A DNA stretch of 64,000 nt, from positions 1 to 64,000 of the forward strand of contig CALICM010000042.1 in NCBI GenBank assembly GCA_938049225.1, read 5' to 3'. Origin of the DNA: an uncultured Paracoccaceae bacterium. Lineage in GTDB: Bacteria; Pseudomonadota; Alphaproteobacteria; Rhodobacterales; Rhodobacteraceae. The translations under genes were made by a program, and so were the position numbers. Within the stretch, counting starts at the first letter, position 1, and each line of letters opens with the position of its first letter. Below are positions 8,169 to 17,440 of this stretch, in pieces. Under the pieces are notes generated by a model, which was not told the DNA's origin, made no database searches, and saw nothing but the letters and a program-made list of their open reading frames with translations.

Positions 8169-9749
8169 ATGCGCGATTTTCACAGCCCCAACCGCTCGGC
8201 GGTCTATGCCGAGCGTGGCATGGCAGCCACGTCGCATCCTTTGGCCAGCAAGGTCGCGATCGATATCCTGGGGCAGGGCGGCAATGCCGTGGATGCGGCG
8301 ATTGCCGCTGCCGTGTTACTCGGGGCGTGCGAGCCGCATATGACCGGGTTGGGCGGTGATTGTTTCGTGCTGCTCAAACCGGCGGGCACGGATCAGGTGA
8401 TCGGGCTGAACGGCTCGGGCACCGCCCCTAAGCGGTTTGATGCGCAGGCGCTGCGGGATGCGGGTCATGCCGAGATGCCAACCAACATTGGTGCTGCGGT
8501 CACGGTGCCTGGCGCTGTGGCGGCCTTTTGCGCGCTGTCCGAGCGGCATGGGGCACTGGGGCTGGATGCCGTTCTGGCCCCGGCCATCACCTATTTCGAA
8601 GAGGGGGTGCCCGTGGCCCCTCGCGTCGCCTTTGACTGGGCCGCAAAAGCTGGGAACTTGCAAGGACCGGCGCGCGACCTGTTCTTGCTGAATGGCCAAG
8701 CGCCGCGCCCGGGCCAGATCTTTCGCAGCCCAAAACAGGCAGCGGTCCTGCGTCGAATAGCTGCCGAAGGCCGCGCTGGGTTTTATGAAGGCGCGGTGGC
8801 GCAAGACATGATCAGCGCGTTGAATGCCGCTGGTGGTCAGCACAGCTTGGAGGATTTCGCGGTTCAAACGCCACTGTGGGTCGATCCGATCCAGGGGCCG
8901 TACAAAGACACAGACCTGATTGAGCTGCCGCCCAATGGTCAGGGCGCCGCTGCTCTGCTTATGGCGAACATCCTGGCGCTGTTCGATGTTTCAGCCATGG
9001 ACCCGCGCGGCACCGCGCGTATCCATCTTGAGGCCGAGGCCGCCAAGCTGGCCTATGATGCCCGGGACCGGCTGGTTGGGGATCCCAGCATGGCGGCCCA
9101 GGCCACGGCGCGCATGACCGATCCCGCTTTGGCGTCGACGCTGGCCGCCCTCATCGACCCCAAGCGCGCCATGCCTGCGGTGGATGCGCTGACCGAGGCG
9201 GTGCACAAAGATACGGTCTATCTGACCGTGGTCGATCAGGACCGTATGGCGGTGTCGCTAATCTATTCGATCTTCCACAGCTTCGGCTCAGGCATTGCTG
9301 CCCCCGAAAGCGGCTTTTTGTTCCAAAACCGTGGCGCGGGTTTCACCCTTAAGTCTGGCCATCCGAACGAGGCTGCCCCTGGAAAACGCCCGATGCATAC
9401 GATCATCCCTGGCATGCTGGCCCAAAGCGGTCGGGTGACCATGCCCTTTGGCGTGATGGGCGGGCAGTATCAGGCAGCCGGTCACGCGCGTTTCGTCAGC
9501 AACCTGGTCGATTTCGGAATGGAAGCGCAAACCGCCATCGACTTCCCCCGCAGCTTCCCTGAGGATGGGGTGCTCAAGGTCGAAAAGGGCTATTCCGATG
9601 CCCAACGCGCTGAATTGTCCGATATGGGGCACACGGTCGAGGTGCAGCTCGAGCCCATTGGCGGGGCGCAGGCGATTGAAATTACCGGGGATGGCGTGCT
9701 GGTCGGTGCGTCGGATCCGCGAAAGGATGGCTGCGCCTTGGGCTATTGA
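8169..9749 (+). CDS. Gamma-glutamyltransferase family protein, cytosolic type
   Basis: A 526-residue Ntn-hydrolase that would cleave or transfer gamma-glutamyl groups from glutathione or related amides. The N-terminal part has GGNAVDAAIAAAVLLG and the substrate loop EPHMTGLGGD. The autoprocessing Thr is expected in KDTVYLTVVDQD, near residue 349, followed by the small-subunit motifs SGI and FLFQNRGAGF. There is no signal peptide, unlike periplasmic Ggt, so this is the cytosolic YwrD-like branch; I therefore give no ggt symbol. It ends in a 7-base convergent overlap with the ABC exporter gene. Confidence 0.88.
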   Translation: MRDFHSPNRSAVYAERGMAATSHPLASKVAIDILGQGGNAVDAAIAAAVLLGACEPHMTGLGGDCFVLLKPAGTDQVIGLNGSGTAPKRFDAQALRDAGHAEMPTNIGAAVTVPGAVAAFCALSERHGALGLDAVLAPAITYFEEGVPVAPRVAFDWAAKAGNLQGPARDLFLLNGQAPRPGQIFRSPKQAAVLRRIAAEGRAGFYEGAVAQDMISALNAAGGQHSLEDFAVQTPLWVDPIQGPYKDTDLIELPPNGQGAAALLMANILALFDVSAMDPRGTARIHLEAEAAKLAYDARDRLVGDPSMAAQATARMTDPALASTLAALIDPKRAMPAVDALTEAVHKDTVYLTVVDQDRMAVSLIYSIFHSFGSGIAAPESGFLFQNRGAGFTLKSGHPNEAAPGKRPMHTIIPGMLAQSGRVTMPFGVMGGQYQAAGHARFVSNLVDFGMEAQTAIDFPRSFPEDGVLKVEKGYSDAQRAELSDMGHTVEVQLEPIGGAQAIEITGDGVLVGASDPRKDGCALGY

Positions 9750-11503
9750 GCCGCCTCGACCGGTTCTTGTCCATCGCGGAACTGCAGCTCGTAAAGCTGC
9801 GCATAGAAACCATTGGCTGCCAGCAGGTCGTCGTGGCGCCCCTCTTCAACGACCCGACCCTTGTCCATTACGATGATCTTGTCGGCATTGCGGATCGTCG
9901 CCAACCGATGGGCGATTACCAGCGTGGTGCGGCCTTGCGACAACCGGTCCAGGGCCATCTGGATCACCTGCTCGGACTTCGCATCCAGGGCCGAGGTCGG
10001 CTCGTCGAGCAGCAGCACTGGCGCATCGCGCAGCATCGCGCGGGCAATCGCCACGCGTTGGCGCTGGCCCCCGGACAAGTTGGCCCCTCGCGGCCCCGCG
10101 GGCGCGTCCAGTCCCCCAGGTAGGCCTTGCGCGAAATCGCTGACCATGGCGCGTTCGGCTGCGGCCTCGATCAGCGCATCCTCGGCGTCCAACCGCCCCA
10201 GGCGGATGTTCTGGCGCAGGCTTTCGTCAAACAGCGCGGCATCCTGGCTGACGATCGCGAAATGTTGCCGCAAGCTGCCCATGTTCAGGCCCATGATGTC
10301 CGTTCCGCCGATGGTCACCTGTCCCTGCTGCGGTTCGATCAACCGGGTCAGCAGGTTAAAGACAGTGCTTTTCCCGGCACCCGAGGCGCCGACCAACGCC
10401 GTCGTTTTCCCCTCAGGTGCGGTCAAGCTGAGCCCATCCAGAACCGGCTGGTCGTCATAGCTGAAGTGAACGTCGCGCAGCACGATATCGCCGCCGGTCA
10501 AGGTCCGTGGGGGGATCGACAGATCCGGCGTCACACGGGGCTGTTCGTCCATCAGCGCATAGAGCCGCTCGAGGCTGGCCAGCGCCGCCTGGATCTGCCC
10601 CGAGACGCTGGACAGCCTGCGCATCGGATCGAACAACAGGGCCATGGCGGTGAAAAAGCTCATGAACTCGCCCACGGTCTTTTGCCCGTCGACGATCTGT
10701 TGCCCGCCATAGATCAGCACGAATAAGAACCCGACCGCCGAGAGCATATCGATTAGTGCGGGCATTCCCGCCTGACCCATTTGCGCCTGACGCGAGACTT
10801 TCAGGAATTTGTCCACGGCCACACCAAAACGCGACCGCTCGTGCGCCTCAAGCCCGTTGACCTTGATCGCGAGCATGCCGTGGAATACCTCGTCCAACCG
10901 GGTCGAGATCCCGGCCGAGGCATCGCGCGATGAATAGGTCTTGCGCCGGATCCGTCTTTGCAAGGCAAGCAGTGGGAGTACAAAAATCGGCGCGCCCACA
11001 AAGATCAGCAGCGCCCAAATCCAATCGATCCAAAGCGCGACCGCCAGCAGCGACAGCAGCCGCACGCTGTCGCGCCCGATGATCATCAAGGCCTGACTGG
11101 CGGCACCTTGCAACGCCTGCGCATCGCCACGCACCCTTTCGATCAGCCCGCCGGGCGGATTTCGTTGGAAGAACTGCGTATCCAGGGTCAGCAGATGCCC
11201 CGCCAGGTCCTTTTGCAGATCGGTTACCACCTTCAGCCCGACAAGCACGACCAAATACCGCTGCCCGAATCCCGCAAAGGCGCGGGTGACGAACAGGCAA
11301 AAGATCGTGATGGCGAAAAAGCCGATCGCCGCGTTCTCGCCCGCCACTAAAATGCGGTCGAACATCGGCTGGACCATGTAGCTGAGCACGCCCAGGATGC
11401 TGCCTTCAACCAGCATAAAGATCGCGGCGATGCCCAAGATCGGTAGATGTTTCGAGACATAGCCCCGCCACACACGCCTCAAAAGGTCTTTGCTGTTGCT
11501 CAT
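9743..11503 (-). CDS. MsbA-like ABC exporter (fused membrane and ATPase domains)
   Basis: A 586-residue half-transporter expected to act as a homodimer in the inner membrane. Six membrane segments occupy about residues 20-310. The ATPase domain follows with Walker A GASGAGKST (near 373), signature LSGGQRQRVAIARAML, Walker B VLLLDEPTSALD and the switch His in IAHRLATI. Overall it resembles lipid flippases of the MsbA type, but close relatives export drugs or peptides, so the substrate is not fixed by sequence. It starts about 70 bases after the hspQ stop and may be read from the same transcript. Confidence 0.9.
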   Translation of the reverse strand: MSNSKDLLRRVWRGYVSKHLPILGIAAIFMLVEGSILGVLSYMVQPMFDRILVAGENAAIGFFAITIFCLFVTRAFAGFGQRYLVVLVGLKVVTDLQKDLAGHLLTLDTQFFQRNPPGGLIERVRGDAQALQGAASQALMIIGRDSVRLLSLLAVALWIDWIWALLIFVGAPIFVLPLLALQRRIRRKTYSSRDASAGISTRLDEVFHGMLAIKVNGLEAHERSRFGVAVDKFLKVSRQAQMGQAGMPALIDMLSAVGFLFVLIYGGQQIVDGQKTVGEFMSFFTAMALLFDPMRRLSSVSGQIQAALASLERLYALMDEQPRVTPDLSIPPRTLTGGDIVLRDVHFSYDDQPVLDGLSLTAPEGKTTALVGASGAGKSTVFNLLTRLIEPQQGQVTIGGTDIMGLNMGSLRQHFAIVSQDAALFDESLRQNIRLGRLDAEDALIEAAAERAMVSDFAQGLPGGLDAPAGPRGANLSGGQRQRVAIARAMLRDAPVLLLDEPTSALDAKSEQVIQMALDRLSQGRTTLVIAHRLATIRNADKIIVMDKGRVVEEGRHDDLLAANGFYAQLYELQFRDGQEPVEAAQ

Positions 11504-11571
11504 GGGCGGATCTGCATGGCCTGGGTCAACGGTGCGGGAAGCGCCGGTTCTGCCACGCGCCTATCCTTGGG

Positions 11572-11898
11572 TCAATGCAACTGCCCACCGGGATCATACC
11601 GCCCATCGCTGAGGTGGCCGAACATCTCGGCCACTTCGGGGTGGTCCACGGGTTCGCCACTTTCGTCGCGCACCAGGTTCTGTTCGGACACATATGCCAC
11701 GTAATACGACGTCTCGTTCTCGGCCAGCAGGTGGTAAAACGGCTGCTCTTTCATCGGGCGATTTTCAGCGGGAATGGAATCGTACCATTCATCCGTATTG
11801 TTAAAAATCGGATCGACATCAAATATCACTCCGCGAAACGGGTGAACGCGATGGCGGACCACCTCGCCGATTGTAAATTTTGCCCGTGTTTTTAACAT
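11572..11898 (-). CDS. hspQ: HspQ, heat-shock protein binding hemimethylated DNA
   Basis: A 108-residue protein of the YccV/HspQ family. KFTIGEVVRHRVHPFRGVIFDVDP at the start and a central EQPFYHLLAENETSYYVAYVSEQNL are the family's hallmarks. In Enterobacteria HspQ binds hemimethylated oriC DNA and acts as a specificity factor for Lon protease; the role here is inferred. It starts at ATG 11898 and is divergent from the AEC transporter, about 90 bases away. Confidence 0.93.
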   Translation of the reverse strand: MLKTRAKFTIGEVVRHRVHPFRGVIFDVDPIFNNTDEWYDSIPAENRPMKEQPFYHLLAENETSYYVAYVSEQNLVRDESGEPVDHPEVAEMFGHLSDGRYDPGGQLH

Positions 11899-11990
11899 TT
11901 CTGCGCTTTGCCGACTTTTTTCCCTATCTAGACCTTTGGCTGGAACGAGTCCATATCGCGCACGGAAAAGCGAACGTAAGGGCAGGCCAG

Positions 11991-12872
11991 ATGATGCTGA
12001 TCCTCGAGGTGGTGCAGATCGTGGCCCCTGTTTTCCTGCTGGCTGCCCTTGGGTTTGGCTGGGTGCGGCTTGGGTTCGACTATGACGTCGCCTTTGTCAC
12101 CCGCCTTGCGATGACCATCGCGATCCCCTGCTTGATCTTCATGGCGCTGGTGCGCACCCAAATCGATCCCGCGATCCTACGCGACACAGCGGTGGCCACG
12201 CTGATCGCCTATGGCGTGGTCGCTGTGGTCATGCTGCTGGTGCTTTGGGCGGCGCGGTTCAGCCTGCGCACCTATTGGGCACCCCTCACGTTTGGCAATA
12301 CCGGCAATCTGGGGCTGCCGGTGGCCCTGTTCGCTTTTGGGGCCGAGGGTCTGGGCTTCGCGGTCGTGATCTTCGCGGTGATGTTGATGTTGCAGTTCAC
12401 AATTGGGTTATGGGTTGTCACTGGGCGCAGTTCCCCGGTCGCGATGCTGCGCGAGCCCATGGTTTGGGCCACATTTCTGGGTGGGGTTTTTCTGATCAAC
12501 GATTGGGACCTGCCGGTTTGGGCTGGGAACACCTTGGATCTGATTGGGCAGATGGGCATTCCGTTGATGCTGATCACCTTGGGGGTTGCGATTTCAAGGC
12601 TGCGCCCTGCGGCCGTTGGGCGTGCAGGATGGATGTCGGTGTTTAAGTTGGCGGTTTGCAGTGGCGCGGCGGTTTTCGCCGGTCTGTACCTGGATCTGCC
12701 ACCGGTTGCTTTTGGGGTCTTGGTGTTACAGGTCGCCACACCCGTTGCTGTCACGAACTTCATGATGGCGCAAAAATATGGGGCAAATGCCACCGAAGTG
12801 GCGGGCTTGGTGATGGTCTCGACCCTGCTCGCCATCATCGCCCTGCCGGTGATCTTAGCGGTCTTCATCTGA
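11991..12872 (+). CDS. AEC-family (auxin efflux carrier type) transporter
   Basis: A 293-residue inner-membrane protein with about ten hydrophobic segments and a short middle loop, typical of the AEC family, whose members move organic or amino acids. The N-terminal helix LEVVQIVAPVFLLAALGFGWV and TFGNTGNLGLPVALFAFG (the conserved N-x-G-N-x-G-x-P core) support the call. ATG 11991 is chosen; ATG 11994 is equally possible. The frame is open further upstream, but that part would cover the hspQ promoter. Substrate unknown. Confidence 0.88.
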   Translation: MMLILEVVQIVAPVFLLAALGFGWVRLGFDYDVAFVTRLAMTIAIPCLIFMALVRTQIDPAILRDTAVATLIAYGVVAVVMLLVLWAARFSLRTYWAPLTFGNTGNLGLPVALFAFGAEGLGFAVVIFAVMLMLQFTIGLWVVTGRSSPVAMLREPMVWATFLGGVFLINDWDLPVWAGNTLDLIGQMGIPLMLITLGVAISRLRPAAVGRAGWMSVFKLAVCSGAAVFAGLYLDLPPVAFGVLVLQVATPVAVTNFMMAQKYGANATEVAGLVMVSTLLAIIALPVILAVFI

Positions 12873-12943
12873 GGCTTCCAAAACGCGCCGTTTTCAGGCA
12901 TTCTGCAACCAACAAGTGCAAAAGCACGAGGATCGAGCAGGTC

Positions 12944-13537
12944 ATGAAAACACGTTCCAGGTGGCGGTTGTCCCGTTATGCTCTTTTATGTCTGGTGGTT
13001 TTGACCGCCTGCAGTGGCGCGTCGCAGGGTCCGCCCCGCAATTTGGAAAACGCTTGCCAGATCAAGCGCGACCGCCCGCAATGGTTCGCGGCCATGTCCA
13101 GGGCCCAAGCGCAATGGGGTTCGCCGGTGCATGTGCAAATGGCAACCTTCTACCAGGAAAGCACGTTTGAGCCCAAGGCGCGCACGCCGCGCAAGTACTT
13201 CCTGGGGATCTTCCCAGCGGGTCGAATCTCGTCCGCGTACGGCTATGCTCAGGCGATTGACGGTACCTGGTCTTGGTACAAGTCCGAAACTGGAAAGCGC
13301 CGCGCCAAGCGGGACCGGTTCCCCGACGCGTCGGATTTCATGGGCTGGTACATGGCCAAATCCACCCGTGATAATGGTATCCCACCAGAGGACGCCTATG
13401 GCCAATATTTGGCCTATCACGAAGGACATGCCGGATATCGGCGGGGCACATATCGCCAGAAGACCTGGCTGCAAAACACAGCCGCCAAAGTTCAGGCCCG
13501 GGCGTCGCGCTATCAACAGCAGCTTCGCGGCTGCTAG
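12944..13537 (+). CDS. Lytic-transglycosylase-like lipoprotein
   Basis: A 197-residue protein with a lipoprotein signal peptide: LCLVVLTACSG, lipobox Cys at about residue 23. The mature part is an SLT-like domain with the catalytic Glu in ATFYQESTFEPKA, followed by AYGYAQAIDGTWSWY and YLAYHEGHAGYRRGTY, the usual order for goose-type lysozyme-like transglycosylases. It would cut peptidoglycan glycan strands from the periplasmic face of a membrane. The frame is open upstream through the AEC gene, but the signal peptide fixes the start at ATG 12944. Confidence 0.88.
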   Translation: MKTRSRWRLSRYALLCLVVLTACSGASQGPPRNLENACQIKRDRPQWFAAMSRAQAQWGSPVHVQMATFYQESTFEPKARTPRKYFLGIFPAGRISSAYGYAQAIDGTWSWYKSETGKRRAKRDRFPDASDFMGWYMAKSTRDNGIPPEDAYGQYLAYHEGHAGYRRGTYRQKTWLQNTAAKVQARASRYQQQLRGC

Positions 13538-13650
13538 CTGCGGTCTTGCACGGGGGTATTTGACGCCAGGACACGCAACAGGTTCGTGAATAGCCTTGAA
13601 CTGTTTCCATTTCTTCCCAATTCAGTGCCAAGTTTTCCAGGAGAGTATGG

Positions 13651-14562
13651 GTGGATCGATTAAGCGAAATGGAAGCGTTCATGTCCGTTGTGGACCAAGG
13701 CGGCTTCACCGATGCGGCCAAGAAATTGGGCATATCTAAATCCGCCGTCTCAAAGCATGTCTCAGCGCTCGAGGCCCGCCTGGGCGCACGTCTGCTGAAC
13801 CGCACCACGCGCCGGGTGAGTCCGACCGAGATTGGTTTGGCCTATTACGACCGCGCGGCCGTCGTCCTCTCGGGCGCGTCCGAGGCCGACGAAATGGTCA
13901 ACGCCATGCAAACCGCGCCACGCGGGGCGCTGCGCGTGTCGGTGCCGGTAAGCTTTGGGATCAGTCAGGTCTCGCGGATTGTTGGGTCATTTCTGGGGGA
14001 ATATCCCGATGTTTCGGTCAATATGGTCCTGGACGACCGTTTTGTTGAGCTGGTGGCCGAGGGTTTTGACGTGGCGATTCGGATCGGTAAGCTCGAGGAC
14101 AGCTCGTTGCGGGCGCGTAAGCTGACCGAAACCCGCATGGTCATGGTCGCGAGCCCCGCGTATCTGGCCGCCAAAGGCAGGCCCAAGACAATCGAGTCGC
14201 TTTCTGATCATGTTTTGCTGCATTATTCCCATCTGGCGACCGGCAATTTCTGGCGACTAAAAACCCGGTCGGGGGAAGAGCGGCACGTCCGGGTCGGTGG
14301 ACGTCTGACCGCGAATAACGGCGAAAGCCTGCTGCGTGCCGCCGAAAGCGGGCTCGGCATTGCCTTGATCCCCAGCTTCATTCTGGGGCAGTCCTTAACC
14401 GAGGGCCGCGTCGAAGTCATAGACGCGCGTGCTGAGCTGGATACCCTGGGGGTTTACGCCGTTTATCCACCAGGGCGATTTATGCAGCCCAAGTTGCGAG
14501 CGTTTATCGACTTTTTGGCCGAGAATCTGAAAGGCCGCGGACCGGATCACTGGCCAGCCTAG
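13651..14562 (+). CDS. LysR-family transcriptional regulator (first of two)
   Basis: A 303-residue regulator with an N-terminal winged helix-turn-helix (GGFTDAAKKLGISKSAVSKHVSALEARLG, residues 18-46) and a periplasmic-binding-like effector domain. It falls in the CrgA-like subgroup by its FMSVVDQGGF start and the closing PKLRAFIDFLAENL. The GTG start at 13651 has AGGAGAG just upstream. The next gene is a paralog in the same direction, and no obvious metabolic target gene is next to either. Effector and regulon unknown. Confidence 0.92.
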   Translation: MDRLSEMEAFMSVVDQGGFTDAAKKLGISKSAVSKHVSALEARLGARLLNRTTRRVSPTEIGLAYYDRAAVVLSGASEADEMVNAMQTAPRGALRVSVPVSFGISQVSRIVGSFLGEYPDVSVNMVLDDRFVELVAEGFDVAIRIGKLEDSSLRARKLTETRMVMVASPAYLAAKGRPKTIESLSDHVLLHYSHLATGNFWRLKTRSGEERHVRVGGRLTANNGESLLRAAESGLGIALIPSFILGQSLTEGRVEVIDARAELDTLGVYAVYPPGRFMQPKLRAFIDFLAENLKGRGPDHWPA

Positions 14563-14679
14563 GCCAGGGACACAGATCACCAGGGATTTACTTTGCTTTG
14601 CGCTGCGCTGCAGCATAAAATAATATTGCAGTGCAACACGGACGGGCCTCAAACCGATGAGACGGGGTGGTGAAACGCA

Positions 14680-15597
14680 ATGGAACTCTCGTCACAGATG
14701 ATCCTGTTCGCTCGTGTGGTCGAAGGCGGCAGTTTTTCGGCTGCCGCGCGCGAGATCAACCAGTCGCCCTCGGCCGTCAGCAAGCAGATCAGCGCGCTTG
14801 AGGATCGGTTGGGGCTGCGCCTGCTTACCCGCACCCAGCAGGGCATTACTCTAACCGAAGAGGGCAAGGTTTTTCATAGCCGCTGCACGCAAATCGCGGA
14901 CACGGTGATGGACACGCAAAGCTTGCTCGAGTCCATGGCCACGCATCCGCGCGGCCTGTTGCGGCTCAGCACCACCGTGGCGTTCGGAAAGGCACAGATC
15001 CTGCCGCTGCTTCCAGACTTCCTGGCTGCCCACCCTGATGTCAGCGTCAGCGTCGCCTTGACCGACCGCCCCACCGACCCTTTCACCGAGGATATCGACG
15101 TTGGCATCCGCTTTACCGAGCAGATCGACAACGCCTCTGTCATTGCACGCAAACTGGCGCCGAACCGGCGGGTAGTTTGCGCCAGCCCGACGTATCTTGC
15201 CCAACATGGTACGCCGCAGGTGCCCGATGACCTGCAGGCGCATAACTGCCTGCGCTTGTCCACTGTAGAAAAGTGGAACGAATGGACCTTTGGCCAGGGC
15301 CCAGGGGCCCGGGGCGTGCGGGTGAGTGGCAATTTCGAGGCCAGCAGTGCTGATGCCGTCTATCACGCCACGCTGGCGGGCCTTGGGATCGCGCGCTTGT
15401 CGACATATCTGATTGCTCAGGATCTGGCGGCGGGCCGCCTTGTGCGCTTGCTGTCGGACTATACCCATAGCGACTCGGCGATTTACGCGATCTACCCCGA
15501 GCGGCGCAATCTCGCACCCAAGATCCGGGCTTTCTTGGACTTCCTGACCGCACATTTCGGCAAGATCCCCCCGTGGGAGCGATCCACACCGCTTTGA
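14680..15597 (+). CDS. LysR-family transcriptional regulator (second of two)
   Basis: A 305-residue paralog of the preceding regulator. The DNA-binding helices are in SFSAAAREINQSPSAVSKQI (about residues 17-36), and the effector domain ends in the same APKIRAFLDFLTAHF pattern. Identity between the two is clear but far from complete, so this is an old duplication or two family members rather than a recent copy. The 117-base gap between them is AT-rich near 14610-14640 and probably holds a separate promoter. A T-tailed hairpin at 15716 follows. Confidence 0.92.
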   Translation: MELSSQMILFARVVEGGSFSAAAREINQSPSAVSKQISALEDRLGLRLLTRTQQGITLTEEGKVFHSRCTQIADTVMDTQSLLESMATHPRGLLRLSTTVAFGKAQILPLLPDFLAAHPDVSVSVALTDRPTDPFTEDIDVGIRFTEQIDNASVIARKLAPNRRVVCASPTYLAQHGTPQVPDDLQAHNCLRLSTVEKWNEWTFGQGPGARGVRVSGNFEASSADAVYHATLAGLGIARLSTYLIAQDLAAGRLVRLLSDYTHSDSAIYAIYPERRNLAPKIRAFLDFLTAHFGKIPPWERSTPL

Positions 15598-15715
15598 CCC
15601 CAGGGCACGACGCTTATGCCTTAGCAGGTGCGGGACAAAAATTGTGCGATGCAGTATAGGTGACTTGTTGCCCTTGGGCAGCATGCCCGTTTCGGGCATT
15701 TCCTCCCTAGACTTG

Positions 15716-15744
15716 GGGTCACGCCATTGCGTGGCCCTTTTTTT
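15716..15744 (+). terminator. Rho-independent terminator after the second LysR gene
   Basis: GGGTCACGC and GCGTGGCCC form a 9-bp stem with one G-U pair around the loop CATT, followed directly by seven T residues. It ends at the 3' end of the convergent OmpA-family gene. Confidence 0.85.
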
Positions 15745-16675
15745 ATTTCAGCACCACCTCGACCCGCCGGTTGAGCGCGCGCCGCTCCTCGGTGTCGTTG
15801 GGCACCAGTGGCGCTAGATACCCAGCACCTGCGGCCTCAAGCCGATTGCCCGCGATGCCAAACCCGTCGATCAGCGCGGCCCGCACAGCTGCGGCCCGCT
15901 GGCGGCCGACGCGAATGTTGCTCTCCAGGTCACCCTGGTTGTCCGTGTGACCAACGATGATGAACCGTGCCTCGGGCTCGGCCACCATGTACTCGGCAAG
16001 CTCGGCCAAAACGTCCTGACTGCCTTCGGCCAAAGCCGTCGCCCCAGGCTCGAAGTCGACGCCACGCAAAACCGTGCGCCCTTTGGTTACAAGCATCGAC
16101 GCCAGGTCTTCGGACACTTCTGGATCTTGCGAGGGCTCAACCGGCACCTGCAATGGAACGGTGGCTTCGGATCCCGGCACATGCTCGATCACCTGCGCGA
16201 ATCCCCCACGGGGCGACCGGCTGAGCAGGATCGACAGAACCCGCCGCCCCGCAGGCTCGACCCGGACCAGTGCCAAATAGTGGAAGTTGGTCAAGTCCAA
16301 TTCCATCGCGGGCGGCGCCAGAACCCTTGTGCCAAAGCGAAAGTCAAAACCGCCACAGCCCAGCGTGACGCAAGCGAATACCGGTTCAAACCCCTCATCC
16401 ACCAGCGCGGCCCGCAGCGCCCGCTGGACCATCAATGGGGAGCCCGCCTCAAGCGGATACCGCCAACTGCGCAGGATCAGCCGCCCCACCAAAGTGTCGG
16501 TCGGCGCCGCGTCCGGGGTGAAGCGGCCAATCGGCAGATCATAGGTGCCCTGATCCTCGGTCAGCATCAGGGTTTGGACAGCCCCCACGGGCAGGGGGAT
16601 CGGGGTCTGTGCCGCTGCGGTTGCCGCGAACAGGACCGCGCCCAGGCCAAACACTCCCGCACGCCACCAACCCAT
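15743..16675 (-). CDS. OmpA-family cell-envelope protein
   Basis: A 310-residue protein with a Sec signal peptide (cleavage near AAAQ, residue 22) and a C-terminal OmpA/peptidoglycan-binding domain. The latter has VGHTDNQGDLESNIRVGRQRA and AGYLAPLVPNDTEERRALNRRVEV, with the conserved Asp and Arg that hold diaminopimelate. The first 200 residues lack an obvious barrel and contain a periplasmic domain of unknown fold. It starts directly after the GNAT gene stop codon, so the two are probably one transcript. It ends where the LysR terminator's T-run begins. Confidence 0.88.
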   Translation of the reverse strand: MGWWRAGVFGLGAVLFAATAAAQTPIPLPVGAVQTLMLTEDQGTYDLPIGRFTPDAAPTDTLVGRLILRSWRYPLEAGSPLMVQRALRAALVDEGFEPVFACVTLGCGGFDFRFGTRVLAPPAMELDLTNFHYLALVRVEPAGRRVLSILLSRSPRGGFAQVIEHVPGSEATVPLQVPVEPSQDPEVSEDLASMLVTKGRTVLRGVDFEPGATALAEGSQDVLAELAEYMVAEPEARFIIVGHTDNQGDLESNIRVGRQRAAAVRAALIDGFGIAGNRLEAAGAGYLAPLVPNDTEERRALNRRVEVVLK

Positions 16676-17440
16676 TCACGTCCCCCTGGCCTTTGGTTCC
16701 AGCCGATAATGATAGCCGCCCACCTGAGCCAGCCCCATTGCGGAATAAAGCGCGTTGGCGGCCTCATTTTCTCGTGTGGTGGCCAGCGCCAGGGTTGTCG
16801 CACCGCGCCCCAGCGCCCACCGCGCCGCCGCTGCGGTCACGGCCTGCCCGACGCCTTGTCGTCGGCTTTCCGCCGACACCTCGACCGCATGCAGCATCGC
16901 GATATCGCCGGTCAGTGCCACGAAGCCCACCCCGGCGGGGCGGTCATTGGCCCGCACAAGCAAATAGATGGATGGCCCGGCGGTCCGCGCCATCACCGCC
17001 AGTCTGGCAGGACCGATCCCGCCCTTCGCCCAAAGGGCCGCCATGGACGCCACCGGAAAGTCAGCCTCGATGGCCATGATCTGCGGGTCCAACTGTGCCG
17101 CCAACGCAGGGGCGGCGGCGGCATAAAGCACCACAGGGTCGACCACGTCATACCCCCGCGCCGCCAGGTCCCGATCCAGTTCGCCATCCTGCCGCCGCAA
17201 CATAAAGAGCGGCGCTTGATCCCAAGCACGCATCGCTGTCTCGGCCACGACTATATCTGCCCCAGCTACCTCTAGCGTGGCCGCCGAGACCCGCTTGCCG
17301 CCGCCCGCACCCCGGCGCAAGCGCCATCCGGCGCGCAGACAGATCTCAGTCCCAGGCCAGGTTGCATCCATTGCCGCGAACAGCGTCTTTTCGGACGGCG
17401 GTATCCAATCCTTATTCGAGGGCGAGGCGGCGAGGGTCAT
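16676..17440 (-). CDS. GNAT-family N-acetyltransferase
   Basis: A 254-residue protein. The C-terminal half carries the GNAT acetyl-CoA site: MLHAVEVSAESRRQGVGQAVTAAAARWA matches motif A (R-x-x-G-x-G/A), followed by TRENEAANALYSAMGLAQVGGYHYR. The first half (TWPGTEICLRAGWRLRRGAGGGKRVSAA) is a second, diverged half seen in two-domain GNATs. Acceptor substrate unknown. An internal Met at residue 24 could be the true start, since related proteins start close to there. It lies upstream of, and adjacent to, the OmpA-family gene. Confidence 0.82.
   Translation of the reverse strand: MTLAASPSNKDWIPPSEKTLFAAMDATWPGTEICLRAGWRLRRGAGGGKRVSAATLEVAGADIVVAETAMRAWDQAPLFMLRRQDGELDRDLAARGYDVVDPVVLYAAAAPALAAQLDPQIMAIEADFPVASMAALWAKGGIGPARLAVMARTAGPSIYLLVRANDRPAGVGFVALTGDIAMLHAVEVSAESRRQGVGQAVTAAAARWALGRGATTLALATTRENEAANALYSAMGLAQVGGYHYRLEPKARGT

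Noticed and set aside
12908-12943. An earlier start for the transglycosylase
   Set aside because: The lipoprotein signal peptide begins at ATG 12944; the open upstream frame lies in the AEC gene.
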